DNA of 64,000 bases from Achromobacter piechaudii NBRC 102461 (GCF_001571245.1 NZ_BCTK01000006.1:744001-808000); one strand, 5' to 3'; numbered from the stretch's first letter, positions 34,431-43,819 are shown. The notes: generated by a model not told the origin, from the sequence alone. Made by a program: numbers and translations.

Positions 34431-35975
34431 ATGACCCTCATCAGTGCATTGGCAGGCGCGCCCGGCGCGGCCTCGTCAGGTTCCCCCCTTACCGTCATTC
34501 GTGCGGCGCAGCCCGTCACGCTGGCCGATGCGTCCGCGACTCCTCGCTCCTCGGTCGTGATGCTGGGCCAGGGCATATCGGAGTCGGCGGGTTCGGTCTA
34601 CGACGAAACGGGGACCGTGCCGGACGCCCTGGCGGCGGCCATGGCCAAGGGCGTGGCCGCGCGCACGCGCGTCAGTCCGTTTGCCGACGTGGGCGCGGCG
34701 CTGCTGAACCGCTTTCGGACCGATGGCTCCAGCCATGCCCAGTGGGCCCCGGCGGCGCGCCTGGCAACCCCGGCCACTGCTGAGGCCGGCCCGCTGACGG
34801 AAGCCGAACTGCAACCGGACAACACCGTGTCGCTGCGCATCACCACCGCCAGCGGCGTCAAGGTGCAGGTCAGCCTGCAAAGCGGCAAAGAGGGCATGGC
34901 CGTGCAGGTCGACGTGGCCGAAGGCGAATTGAACGAGGACGAACGGCGTGCCATCGCGGCTTTGTCGGGCGCCTTCCAAGATGCGCTGGACGGCCTGGCA
35001 GAAGTGCCGCCGCGCTGGTCGCTGACCCGCTTGGCGAACGGCGGCTCGCCGCTCTTGTCGTCGATCAGCCTGAGCCAGTCCCGCATCGTTGACGGCGCGA
35101 CGCAGACCATCGATTTCCAGGCGGACAGCAAGCAGAAAAGCCTGACTGTGTCGAACGTGACGGGCGTGGTCAAGGTGGATGTGGACCTGACCAAGCCGGT
35201 CACGCTGGGTTCCGCCACGCAGCAGCAGGCGGCGGTCGCCAAGTATCTACAGCAGTTCGACCGCGCCCAACGCCGTGGCTCGGGCGATGAGGCGCTGATG
35301 GACACATTCAAGGACGTGTTCTCGGCCATGCACGGCAGTAGCGGCGCGGCGCAGGTGCCGGCGGCCGACACCACGACACGCCGGCTGCCCGCCGCCGACG
35401 CGCATCGCAGTCTGCTGTCGGGCCTGGCGGATTTCTCGGCATCCATCGACCAGGTGCGCGAGGCCAGCAACCCGATGCGGCCCAAAGAGATCGACGGCTT
35501 CTCGTACCAGGCGTCGCAGACCAGCCAGGTGTCGGGCAAGGCGCGCTGGGATCTGGCGGTCTCGCAAGAGCAGTCCACCACGCTGACGGCCAACTATCAC
35601 CGTTCGCTGTCGCCGGATGTGAAGTTGGCGCTGACCCAGGACGAGGACTCGCAGAACTATCTGTACTTCCAGATCCATGACAGCAGCAAGAGCAAGACGG
35701 ACGTGGCGTACGAGGACGGCGTGCTGACGCAGGCGACGTTGAACGAATCGCGCACCCAGACGACGCAGGTGTCCAAGTACATCAAGGGCAAGCTCGTCGA
35801 CCAGTCCGTCATGCCTTCGTCGGAATCGAACTCGCGCAACCTGCTGTCGCTGGTGCGGGCGGCAAAACTGGACGAGCTGGACGACCCGATGGCGCCGCGC
35901 GATCAGGCGGATGAGATCCTGCGCCGTAAATATCTGGACCTGGCGCGCCAGGCCGCCGACGCGCGCATGGGGTGA
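34431..35975 (+). CDS. Large hypothetical protein, unrecognised
   Basis: 514 residues; I recognise no family. The N-terminus is Ala/Ser/Thr-rich without a signal peptide or membrane helix. A middle part (about 120-270) looks beta-rich with alternating hydrophobic residues (VSLRITTASGVKVQVSLQSG, TQTIDFQADSKQKSLTVSNV, VVKVDVDLTKPVTLG). The C-terminal part repeats beta-rich stretches with many Gln/Thr/Ser (YQASQTSQVSGKARWDLAVS) and ends in a charged helix (QADEILRRKYLDLARQA). Base composition and codon use match the neighbours. A secreted or surface-associated role is possible but unsupported. Confidence 0.7.
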   Translation: MTLISALAGAPGAASSGSPLTVIRAAQPVTLADASATPRSSVVMLGQGISESAGSVYDETGTVPDALAAAMAKGVAARTRVSPFADVGAALLNRFRTDGSSHAQWAPAARLATPATAEAGPLTEAELQPDNTVSLRITTASGVKVQVSLQSGKEGMAVQVDVAEGELNEDERRAIAALSGAFQDALDGLAEVPPRWSLTRLANGGSPLLSSISLSQSRIVDGATQTIDFQADSKQKSLTVSNVTGVVKVDVDLTKPVTLGSATQQQAAVAKYLQQFDRAQRRGSGDEALMDTFKDVFSAMHGSSGAAQVPAADTTTRRLPAADAHRSLLSGLADFSASIDQVREASNPMRPKEIDGFSYQASQTSQVSGKARWDLAVSQEQSTTLTANYHRSLSPDVKLALTQDEDSQNYLYFQIHDSSKSKTDVAYEDGVLTQATLNESRTQTTQVSKYIKGKLVDQSVMPSSESNSRNLLSLVRAAKLDELDDPMAPRDQADEILRRKYLDLARQAADARMG

Positions 35976-36020
35976 TAGCGCGGCTGGATCGGGGCGCGGG
36001 GAGTCCTTTACTATGGCTCC

Positions 36021-38657
36021 ATGAGCTCACGAAAGACTTCCGCCCCATCCCGCGCCGACGGCTGTATCCGCGTTCGCGGCGCGCGTGAACACAATCTGAA
36101 GAACGTCGATGTGGATATCCCGAGAGACGCGCTGGTCGTGTTCTCGGGGGTGTCCGGATCGGGCAAGTCCTCGCTCGCGTTCGGCACGCTCTATGCCGAG
36201 GCGCAGCGGCGCTATCTGGAATCGCTGTCGCCCTACGCGCGGCGGCTGATTGATCAGGTCGGCGTGCCGGACGTGGACGCCATTGAAGGCCTGCCCCCGG
36301 CCGTGGCGCTGCAACAGCAGCGCGGCACCCCCAACGTGCGCTCCACCGTGGGCAGCGTCACCACCTTGTCCAGCATGTTGCGCATGCTGTATTCGCGCGC
36401 AGGCACCTACCCGGCCAACCAGCCCATGCTGTACGCCGAGGACTTCTCGCCCAACACGCCGCAGGGCGCCTGCCCCAACTGCCATGGGCTGGGCTACGTC
36501 TACGACGTGACCGAGGCGTCCATGGTGCCCGACCCGTCCCTGACCATCCGCGAGCGCGCCATTGCTTCCTGGCCGCCCGCCTGGCATGGCCAAAACCTGC
36601 GCGACATCCTGGTCACGCTGGGGTATGACGTGGACACGCCCTGGCGCGACCTGAAAAAGAAAGACCGCGACTGGATCCTGTACACCGACGAGCAGCCGAC
36701 GGTGCCCGTCTACGCGGGCTTCACGCCCGCCGAGACCCGCGCCGCCTTGCGCGCCAAGCAGGAACCCAGCTACATGGGCACCTACACGGGCGCGCGCCGC
36801 TATGTGATGCATACCTTCGCGACGACCCAGAGCGCCATGATGAAAAAGCGCGTGGCGCGTTTCATGACGGGCTCGGCGTGCCCCGTCTGCGACGGCCGCC
36901 GCTTAAAGCGCGAAGCTTTGTCGGTGACCTTCGCGGGCCTGGACATCGGCAGCCTGTCGCAACTGCCGCTGGCCCGCATTGCCGAGGTGCTGGCCCCGGC
37001 CGCAAGCGGCCAGTTCGACGCGCCCACCACGAGCGCTGCGCGCAGCCGCGCCACCAGCCGCAAGGACAATGCGCGCCGCGTGGCGGCCGGTGGACTGGCG
37101 CATACGGGCAGCTCCGACGTGCGCCGCACGCCGGACCTGTCGCCGGAAAAACGCATCGCGGCGCAGCGCATCGCGCATGACTTGGTCGAGCGCATCGGCA
37201 CCTTGCAGGCGCTGGGCCTGGGCTACCTGGCGATGGACCGCGCCACGCCGACGCTATCCCCAGGCGAGTTGCAGCGCTTGCGGCTGGCCACGCAGATCCG
37301 CTCGAACCTGTTCGGCGTGGTCTATGTGCTGGACGAGCCCTCGGCCGGCCTGCACCCCGCGGACGGGCAGGCGCTGCATCGCGCGCTGGATCAATTGAAG
37401 GATGCGGGCAACACCTTGTTCGTGGTCGAACACGATCTGGACACGCTGCGCCGCGCCGACTGGCTGGTGGACGTGGGCCCGGGCGCGGGCCAGCACGGCG
37501 GGCAGGTGCTGTACAGCGGTCCGCCCGAAGGTTTGAAGAAGGTGCGGGAGTCGTTGACGGCGCGCTATCTGTTCAACGCCGCGCCGGCCGGAAGGGCGAC
37601 GGTGCGAGAGCCCTCGGGCTGGCTGTCGCTGCGCGGCATCCATCGCAACAACCTGCACGGCATCGACGCGCGCTTTCCGCTGGGCGCGTTCACCGCCGTG
37701 ACGGGGGTATCCGGCTCCGGCAAGTCCAGCCTGGTCAGCCAGGCGCTGGTCGAGCTGGTCGGCGAGCAGCTGGGGCAAGAGCCGGTCGTGGAAGAGAGCG
37801 AGGGCGATCTGCCCCAGGCGGGCGCGCTGCCGCGCACGACCGGCCGCATCGACGCGGGGGCCGACGCCATCAAGCGGCTGGTGAACGTGGACCAAAAGCC
37901 CATCGGGCGCACGCCACGATCGAACCTCGCCACCTACACCGGCCTGTTCGACCATGTGCGCAAGCTGTACGCCGCCACGCGCGCGGCCAAGTCGCGCCGC
38001 TACGGCGCGGGCCGTTTTTCGTTCAACGTGGCGCAAGGCCGGTGCGAAACCTGCGAAGGCGAAGGCTTCGTGCATGTGGAGCTGCTGTTCATGCCCAGCG
38101 TGTACGCGCCATGCCCCGTGTGCCATGGCAGCCGCTACAACGCCAAGACGCTGGAAATCGAATGGAACGGCCGCAACATCGCCCAGGTGCTGGCCATGAC
38201 GGTCGACGAGGCGCTGGCATTTTTCAATGAAGAACCGGCAGTGCAGCGGCCGCTGTCCTTGCTGCATGAAATCGGCCTGGGCTACCTGCGCCTGGGCCAG
38301 CCCGCCACGGAGCTGTCCGGGGGCGAAGCGCAGCGCATCAAGCTGGCTACCGAACTGCAACGCAGCCAGCGCGGCAACACGCTGTATGTGCTGGATGAAC
38401 CCACCACCGGCCTGCACGCGGCGGATGTGGACAAGCTGATGGCGCAACTGCATGGCCTGGTGGACGCGGGCAACACGGTCGTGGTGGTGGAACACGATCT
38501 GCGCGTGGTCGCCAACAGCGACTGGATGATCGACGTGGGGCCGGGCGCGGGCGACGAAGGCGGACGCATCGTGGCCGAGGGGCCGCCGGCCGAGGTCTGC
38601 CGCAAGGGGCAGGGCGCGACGGCGCCATTTCTGAAACCCGTACTGGAGGGAAAATGA
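36021..38657 (+). CDS. UvrA paralogue (short, class II-type ABC ATPase)
   Basis: 878 residues, shorter than housekeeping UvrA (about 940). Two ABC modules: Walker A GVSGSGKSS at 43-51 and again near 562-570; signatures LSPGELQ (about 412) and LSGGEAQ (about 765); Walker B VLDEPSAGLHPAD and VLDEPTTGLHAAD. Zinc-finger pairs CPNCHGLGY, CPVCDGRR, CETCEGEGF and CPVCHGSRY are kept. Between the modules is a basic linker rich in Ser/Arg (TSAARSRATSRKDNARR). Such paralogues (UvrA2, DrrC-like) are linked to drug tolerance or atypical DNA lesions. Coupled to a GNAT gene by ATGA overlap, which supports a resistance-type role (inference). Confidence 0.9.
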   Translation: MSSRKTSAPSRADGCIRVRGAREHNLKNVDVDIPRDALVVFSGVSGSGKSSLAFGTLYAEAQRRYLESLSPYARRLIDQVGVPDVDAIEGLPPAVALQQQRGTPNVRSTVGSVTTLSSMLRMLYSRAGTYPANQPMLYAEDFSPNTPQGACPNCHGLGYVYDVTEASMVPDPSLTIRERAIASWPPAWHGQNLRDILVTLGYDVDTPWRDLKKKDRDWILYTDEQPTVPVYAGFTPAETRAALRAKQEPSYMGTYTGARRYVMHTFATTQSAMMKKRVARFMTGSACPVCDGRRLKREALSVTFAGLDIGSLSQLPLARIAEVLAPAASGQFDAPTTSAARSRATSRKDNARRVAAGGLAHTGSSDVRRTPDLSPEKRIAAQRIAHDLVERIGTLQALGLGYLAMDRATPTLSPGELQRLRLATQIRSNLFGVVYVLDEPSAGLHPADGQALHRALDQLKDAGNTLFVVEHDLDTLRRADWLVDVGPGAGQHGGQVLYSGPPEGLKKVRESLTARYLFNAAPAGRATVREPSGWLSLRGIHRNNLHGIDARFPLGAFTAVTGVSGSGKSSLVSQALVELVGEQLGQEPVVEESEGDLPQAGALPRTTGRIDAGADAIKRLVNVDQKPIGRTPRSNLATYTGLFDHVRKLYAATRAAKSRRYGAGRFSFNVAQGRCETCEGEGFVHVELLFMPSVYAPCPVCHGSRYNAKTLEIEWNGRNIAQVLAMTVDEALAFFNEEPAVQRPLSLLHEIGLGYLRLGQPATELSGGEAQRIKLATELQRSQRGNTLYVLDEPTTGLHAADVDKLMAQLHGLVDAGNTVVVVEHDLRVVANSDWMIDVGPGAGDEGGRIVAEGPPAEVCRKGQGATAPFLKPVLEGK

Positions 38658-39103
38658 CCATCACCTATCGGCCCGCCCTGGCGGCGGACGCCGAGGCATG
38701 TATCGTCCTGCGCACGCAGACCCGTGAAAACGCGGTCACGCGGGCCGAGCTGGCCGCTGCCGGCATCACGCGCGAAACCTGGGCGGCGGGCATAGACACC
38801 GGCTTGTATCCCGGCGTGGTCGCGCTGGATGGCGACGTGCTGGCGGGGTATTGCTTCGGCCACCGGGACACGGGCGAAATCGTCGTGCTGGCGTTGCTGC
38901 CCCCGTATGAAGGCCAGGGCGTGGGCAAGACCCTCTTGAACCGCGTCGTCAGCCTGCTGCGCAAGCAGGGCCATTCCCGGGTGTTCCTGGGCTGCGCGAC
39001 CGATCCGGGCGTGCGTTCCTACGGCTTTTACCGACACCTGGGATGGCGGTCGACCGGCGTGCTCAACGACGCGGGCGACGAGGTGTTGGAATATCTGCTC
39101 TGA
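38654..39103 (+). CDS. GNAT family N-acetyltransferase
   Basis: 149 residues with the GNAT core: YRPALAADAEACIVLRTQTRENAV at the start and acetyl-CoA motif LALLPPYEGQGVGKTLLNRVVSLLR, then YGFYRHLGWRSTG. Its ATG overlaps the UvrA-paralogue stop (ATGA), so the two are translationally coupled. The acceptor is unknown; pairing with a UvrA-like ATPase suggests detoxification of a DNA-damaging compound or modification of a partner (speculation). Confidence 0.88.
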   Translation: MTITYRPALAADAEACIVLRTQTRENAVTRAELAAAGITRETWAAGIDTGLYPGVVALDGDVLAGYCFGHRDTGEIVVLALLPPYEGQGVGKTLLNRVVSLLRKQGHSRVFLGCATDPGVRSYGFYRHLGWRSTGVLNDAGDEVLEYLL

Positions 39104-39130
39104 CGGGGCGGGCTTGCCCGGCGACTGGCG

Positions 39131-39907
39131 CTACAGCTCGTTTTCCAGCGTCTTCTGCATGCGCTCCATGCTTTCCTGGCTGACCTGGATCACGCCGGTG
39201 CCGGGCTGGTCGATGTCCACAATAAAGGTCAGCACCAGCGAGATCAGGGCGGCGAACAGGCCCGTGGACACCAGCCGCCTGCGCGCGTGCAGGCCGGTTC
39301 CGTAGGCGATGAAGCCGACCGCGCCGATGCTGACGATGAACAGCAGATAGAACACCGGCTCGGGCACGTGGTTTTCCAGCGCGACGCGGCGTTTCTCGTT
39401 GACTTGCGCCATCTCGTTGATGGCCTGGATGAACATGATGGTGGAGATGGCCGGCGGGTTGTCGGCGCTGGCCGCCGCGATCAGGCGGATCTGCCGTTCG
39501 ATGTTGCGCGTGGTGGCGTTGGCGGCGTCAAAGCGGGGGGCGTCGTTTTCGGCCTCGTGCAGTTCGAGCGCCGCGCGGGTGTAGGCAAGCAGCAGCGGCG
39601 GGACCTTCTCGCGCGCGGCCGGCGCGATCAGCTGCGATCGCCAATACGCGTTGCCGATGGCGTTGGCTTCTTCCAGCACCAGGTTCTTGCGCGCCTCGAA
39701 GCGGGTGACGGACATGGCGAATGTGAAACCCAGCAGCAGGGCCAGCAGGCCGAGCAGGGCGGTTTGCAGCGCGCTGATGTGCGTCTTGTGCGCCTCGTCG
39801 GCGGGCTTTCTCTGCTTGCGGCCCAGTCGGAACCCAAGCTCGATCACGCCCAGGAAAACCAGGACGCCAATGAAGAAGAGATAAGACTCGTTGAAATTCC
39901 TGAGCAT
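39131..39907 (-). CDS. DUF4239 (bestrophin-like) membrane protein
   Basis: 258 residues: an N-terminal helix (FIGVLVFLGVIELGFRLGR), a second (LLGLLALLLGFTFAMSV), a soluble middle with FEARKNLVLEEANAIGNAYWR, the DUF4239 hallmark, and two C-terminal helices (YLLFIVSIGAVGFIAYGTGL, LVSTGLFAALISLVLTFIVDI) ending with DIDQPGTGVIQVSQESM. Family members are widespread and of unknown function, suspected channels. Monocistronic, divergent from the aldo-keto reductase. Confidence 0.85.
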   Translation of the reverse strand: MLRNFNESYLFFIGVLVFLGVIELGFRLGRKQRKPADEAHKTHISALQTALLGLLALLLGFTFAMSVTRFEARKNLVLEEANAIGNAYWRSQLIAPAAREKVPPLLLAYTRAALELHEAENDAPRFDAANATTRNIERQIRLIAAASADNPPAISTIMFIQAINEMAQVNEKRRVALENHVPEPVFYLLFIVSIGAVGFIAYGTGLHARRRLVSTGLFAALISLVLTFIVDIDQPGTGVIQVSQESMERMQKTLENEL

Positions 39908-40052
39908 GGCGCTCCCCGTCGGACTTCGCCAGCGTATGCGGATTGCCCGGCGGCGGCAAGATCAGGGATGCCCGCAGGGCCTCTCAGCGAAACGCCAACT
40001 TCTTGCGGTAAGGTGTCGGCTTTCCCCTATCAAGACCCGCACGGAGCAGAAC

Positions 40053-41102
40053 TTGAAAACCCGCAAACTCGGCCGTACCGACCTGGATGTCAGCCTGATT
40101 GGATTGGGCACCATGACCTGGGGTGAGCAAAATTCCGAGGCCGAAGCCCATCAACAACTGGACTACGCGCTGTCGCGCGGCGTGAACCTGGTGGACGTGG
40201 CCGAGATGTACCCGGTGCCGCCCAAGCCCGAAACGCAAGGGCTGACCGAAACCTATATCGGCACGTGGCTGGCGCGCACCAAGCGCCGCCAGGAGATCGT
40301 GCTGGCCAGCAAGGTGGCCGGCCCGGTGCGCGACCCCAAGCGTCCCGGCCATATCCGCGACGGCAAGACCTTCCTGGACCGCAAGAACCTGACCGAAGCG
40401 CTGGACGCCAGCCTCAAGCGCTTGCAGACGGATTACCTGGACCTGTATCAGCTGCACTGGCCCGACCGCACCACGGCCACCTTCGGCCAGCTGAACTACC
40501 CCTGGGTCCAGGACGAGCACACCGTGCCGATCGAGGAAACGTTGTCGGTGCTCCAGGACTTCGTGCGCGCCGGCAAGGTCCGCCACGTGGGCGTGTCCAA
40601 TGAAACGCCGTGGGGTCTGTCGCAGTTTCTGCGCCATGCGGATACGCAGGACCTGCCGCGCGTCGTGTCGATTCAGAACGCGTACAGCCTGTTGAACCGC
40701 GTGTTCGAAATCGGCCTGTCGGAATTCACGCATCACGAAGGCGTGGGCTTGCTGGCGTATTCGCCGCTGGCGATGGGCATGCTTTGCGGCAAGTACCTGA
40801 ACGGGGCGCGGCCCGAAGGCGCGCGCCTGACGCGCTACACGCGCTTCACCCGCTACAGCAATCCGCAGGCCGAAGCCGCCACGGCAGAATACGTGGCGCT
40901 GGCGCGCGAGCACGGCGTGTCGCCCACGCACATGGCCCTGGCCTGGGTCAACCAGCGCCCGTTCGTCACCAGCAACCTGATCGGCGCGACCACGCTGGAG
41001 CAGCTCAAGGAAAACATCGACAGCGTGGACGTCACGCTGTCGCCCGAACTGCTCAAGGCGATCGACGCGATCCACGTGCGTTACCCGAACCCGGCGCCCT
41101 GA
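40053..41102 (+). CDS. NADP(H)-dependent aldo-keto reductase, Tas-like
   Basis: 349 residues. TTG 40053 is the start: GGAG lies seven bases before it and the protein begins MKTRKLGRTDLDVSLIGLGTMTWGEQ, exactly as the Tas group does. Catalytic tetrad parts are VDVAEMYPVPP (Asp, Tyr), ASKVAGP (Lys) and YLDLYQLHWPDR (His). The C-terminal NADP motif LIGATTLEQLKENIDSVDV is present. Tas in Escherichia coli suppresses a tyrosine auxotrophy; natural substrates are undefined. Followed 56 bases later by a lipoprotein gene on the same strand. Confidence 0.9.
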   Translation: MKTRKLGRTDLDVSLIGLGTMTWGEQNSEAEAHQQLDYALSRGVNLVDVAEMYPVPPKPETQGLTETYIGTWLARTKRRQEIVLASKVAGPVRDPKRPGHIRDGKTFLDRKNLTEALDASLKRLQTDYLDLYQLHWPDRTTATFGQLNYPWVQDEHTVPIEETLSVLQDFVRAGKVRHVGVSNETPWGLSQFLRHADTQDLPRVVSIQNAYSLLNRVFEIGLSEFTHHEGVGLLAYSPLAMGMLCGKYLNGARPEGARLTRYTRFTRYSNPQAEAATAEYVALAREHGVSPTHMALAWVNQRPFVTSNLIGATTLEQLKENIDSVDVTLSPELLKAIDAIHVRYPNPAP

Positions 41103-41158
41103 CGCCGCCGCCGCTGGGGCGCGCCGCCCCAGCCTTCCTTACCGACCCCGGCCCGCTC

Positions 41159-41767
41159 ATGCGACGCATCCTGACCCTCTGGCTTCTGTCCGCGCTGACT
41201 CTGCTGGCGACAGGCTGCGCGTCGACCCGGACTTACACCGAAGACGTTTCCACGTTGATGGTGTCGTCCGACAGCAAGACCTTCGCGGTGCTGGGGCCGC
41301 ACTACCACTATCTGTTCGACATGCCGGCGCCGATGGCGCAGGCCTTGTCCTCGGATTTCCGGTCCCGGCTGACCGCCGTGGTGCTGCGCGACTTCAACGT
41401 GGGCGCCGATGGCTACACCTGGGGCCTGGTGCGCTTGCAGTTGAGCCCGGACGCGACGGCGCGCGACCGCGCACAGGCGCTGGCGATGCACTTCCAGACG
41501 ACCAAGGATGGGCTGGTCTATTACACGCATCATCTGAAGGGCAAGCGCTACGTTGCGCGGCCGGGCACGCCCAGCGCTGCGCAAGCGGGCGTGGCCACGT
41601 CCACCGCGCTGGACCAGACCTATCGCGTGACGGTGCAGGATTCGCAGGCCAGCGCCGATGCGATGAAGCTGCTGTCGCCCGTCGCGTTCGTGGCGGGTAC
41701 GGGATTCGTCGTGGCGAACCCGGCCGTGGTGTTGTTCGCCTTGCCCGTCGCGGGGCTGGAGCCGTAA
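41159..41767 (+). CDS. Small lipoprotein, unknown function
   Basis: 202 residues. Lipoprotein signal with LLATGC (Cys20 lipidated). The mature part begins STRTYTEDVSTLMVSSDSKTFAVLGPHYHYLFD and ends in a hydrophobic helix (LSPVAFVAGTGFVVANPAVVLFALPVAGLEP), which is unusual for an outer-membrane lipoprotein and suggests a membrane-anchored C-terminus. I do not recognise a family; similar proteins are common as hypothetical in Bordetella-type genomes (inference). Confidence 0.7.
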   Translation: MRRILTLWLLSALTLLATGCASTRTYTEDVSTLMVSSDSKTFAVLGPHYHYLFDMPAPMAQALSSDFRSRLTAVVLRDFNVGADGYTWGLVRLQLSPDATARDRAQALAMHFQTTKDGLVYYTHHLKGKRYVARPGTPSAAQAGVATSTALDQTYRVTVQDSQASADAMKLLSPVAFVAGTGFVVANPAVVLFALPVAGLEP

Positions 41768-41814
41768 CCCGGTCCAGACGGGCGCCCGTCGCACTTAGGG
41801 CCTGAGCGCCAGCC

Positions 41815-42630
41815 TCACGTTCCCGCAGGCACTTGCCACAGGCGGGCGGGCTGGAAATCGGCCTGTTCGCCCTTCTTGGCGTACCCCAGCGGGTTGGCCA
41901 CGATGTGACAGCCGTCTTTCACGTAGTCGTGCGGGCAATGCAGGTGCCCGTGCATCCAGCAATCGGCCAGCGGCAACAGTGCGTCCAGCGCGTTGCAAAA
42001 GCCCGCCGTGCCGGGGGTGATGCCGTAGCGCGGGTCGGCGCTGGCCAGCGTGGGAGCAAAGTGGGTGATGGCCAGGGTGGGGCCGTCGAACGGCGTGCGC
42101 AGCGCGTCGGTCAGCCACTGCTGGCAGGCCAGGCCTTGTTCGCGCATCTGCTCGGCCATGAAAGGCGCGCCGTTGCGCCGCATCTGCGCTTTTTCCAGAT
42201 AGAAGTCGGCGGCGCGAAACGCCTTGGCGCGCTTGGCCAGGACGACGCCCAGCGGGTCGGTGTCGGTGGCCAACGCGTCGAAATCCGTCCATAACGTGGT
42301 GCCCACCAGGCGCACGCCGTCGATCACACAGGTCTCGCGTTCCAGCCATTGGATGCCCAGCGCGTGGCACAGCTCGCGCAGGCGGTCGTGGGTTTCGTCG
42401 AAATCCAGATTGTCGTATTCATGATTGCCGGGTACGAACACCACGGGCGTCGGCCAGCCATTGCGCGGGGCGTAGCTGCCCAGGCCGAAATCGTCGCTGG
42501 CCAGTCGGGAGCCCTGGCGGTACGAGCCGATGTCGCCAGCCAATACCAGCAGGTCGGCGCCGGGCGTGGGGCCTGCGATGAAACCCGGGTCGGTTTCCAG
42601 GTGCAGGTCTGAGAGCAATTGAATTTTCAT
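41815..42630 (-). CDS. Metallophosphoesterase
   Basis: 271 residues. All calcineurin-like metal motifs are visible: MKIQLLSDLHLE (D-x-H), LVLAGDIGSY (G-D), VFVPGNHEYD (G-N-H-E), ITHFAPTLAS (H) and WMHGHLHCPHDY (G-H-x-H). The substrate may be a nucleotide or phosphodiester. Start 42630 is chosen because it opens exactly on the first motif; an upstream in-frame start adds a Pro/Gly-rich stretch. Monocistronic. Confidence 0.92.
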   Translation of the reverse strand: MKIQLLSDLHLETDPGFIAGPTPGADLLVLAGDIGSYRQGSRLASDDFGLGSYAPRNGWPTPVVFVPGNHEYDNLDFDETHDRLRELCHALGIQWLERETCVIDGVRLVGTTLWTDFDALATDTDPLGVVLAKRAKAFRAADFYLEKAQMRRNGAPFMAEQMREQGLACQQWLTDALRTPFDGPTLAITHFAPTLASADPRYGITPGTAGFCNALDALLPLADCWMHGHLHCPHDYVKDGCHIVANPLGYAKKGEQADFQPARLWQVPAGT

Positions 42631-42722
42631 GGGCAGTATCTTAGGCCACTGCGCGCGGGGCGGCATGCGCGCGGGGGGCCATCCATGCGACACTTGCCCA
42701 TCCCCCACAGAGAATCAGGAGT

Positions 42723-43136
42723 ATGCCCATGCGTATCGCGATAGGCACGGCCGCTGCGTTGCTGCTGGCGGCTGGCGTGCACGCGCAGCCGCTCAAGTGC
42801 GACAACGCCACCACGCAGACCGACATGAATCTGTGTGCCGACCAGGACTACCGCAAGTCCGACAAGGACTTGAACGATGCGTATCGCAGCGTGGTCGAGC
42901 GCCTGAAAGACGACAGCATCAAGACCACCAAATTGCAGGCCGCGCAAAAGGCCTGGCTGTTTTTCCGCGATGCGGAATGCGCCTTTTCATCGGGCGGCAC
43001 TTCGGGTGGCAGCGCCTATCCAATGGTGTTGAGCCTCTGCCTGGACAAGCTGACGCAGGCGCGCACGAAAGAGCTGCGCGCTTACCTGCAATGCGAAGAG
43101 GGCGACACGAGCTGCCCGGTTCCCGGCAAGCAATGA
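42723..43136 (+). CDS. LprI-like (DUF1311) periplasmic protein
   Basis: 137 residues. Signal peptide (MPMRIAIGTAAALLLAAGVHAQP) followed by the DUF1311/lysozyme-inhibitor LprI fold: LKCDNATTQTDMNLCADQDYRKSDKDLNDAYR, KLQAAQKAWLFFRDAECAF and conserved Cys pairs ending in CEEGDTSCP. Some members block lysozyme; whether this one does is unknown. Its stop overlaps the ATG of the tag gene (ATGA), so it is co-translated with a DNA repair enzyme, an unexpected pairing. Confidence 0.88.
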   Translation: MPMRIAIGTAAALLLAAGVHAQPLKCDNATTQTDMNLCADQDYRKSDKDLNDAYRSVVERLKDDSIKTTKLQAAQKAWLFFRDAECAFSSGGTSGGSAYPMVLSLCLDKLTQARTKELRAYLQCEEGDTSCPVPGKQ

Positions 43137-43819
43137 CGGCAAAGGATCAGGGGCCGAACCCGGCGCCCGGGCGCGTCGCGCAGGCCGACCCCGCGCTGGA
43201 GGTGGCGGGCCTGATCCTGGATGCTGGCGGCGAACCGCGCTGTTTCTGGCAGCCGTCCATGCCGGACTACCACGACCACGAATGGGGCCTTCCCGTGGGC
43301 AGCGACCGCCGCCTGTACGAAAAAATCTGCCTGGAAGGCTTTCAGGCCGGCATGGCCTGGATCACCATCCTGCGCAAGCGCGAGGCGTTTCGAGAGGCGT
43401 TCGACGACTTCGATTTCGAGCGCGTGGCGCGCTACACCGAACATGACGTCGAGCGGCTGATGGGCAACCCGGGCATCGTGCGCAACCGCGCCAAGATCGT
43501 CTCCACCATCAACAATGCGCGCCGCGCCGTGGCGCTGGCCGACGAGAGCGGTTCATTGGCGAGCTGGCTGTGGCGGCACGAACCCGCCGCCAGCGAGCGT
43601 CCCGATTCGGTGGACCTGGCCTATTGGAATGGCAACCCGACGTCGGCCGCGTCGGCGCGCCTGTCGCGGGAATTGAAGAAGCGTGGCTGGACCTTCGTGG
43701 GGCCGACCACGATGTACGCCTTCATGCAGGCCGTCGGCATGGTCAACGACCATATGAGCGGCTGCGTCTGCCATGCGGCCGTGCAGGCTGCGCGCGGGAA
43801 GTTTCAACGGCCGGCATAA
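43133..43819 (+). CDS. tag: DNA-3-methyladenine glycosylase I
   Basis: 228 residues. Tag removes 3-methyladenine from alkylated DNA. Catalytic and base-binding residues are kept: Cys37 in CFW, YHDHEWG, Glu68 in CLEGFQAGMAW with Trp76, and the zinc ligands in the C-terminal NDHMSGCVCH. The enzyme is a little longer than Escherichia coli Tag (187 residues) because of an N-terminal extension of about 30 residues. ATG 43133 overlaps the upstream stop. Constitutive repair enzyme in relatives. Confidence 0.95.
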   Translation: MTAKDQGPNPAPGRVAQADPALEVAGLILDAGGEPRCFWQPSMPDYHDHEWGLPVGSDRRLYEKICLEGFQAGMAWITILRKREAFREAFDDFDFERVARYTEHDVERLMGNPGIVRNRAKIVSTINNARRAVALADESGSLASWLWRHEPAASERPDSVDLAYWNGNPTSAASARLSRELKKRGWTFVGPTTMYAFMQAVGMVNDHMSGCVCHAAVQAARGKFQRPA

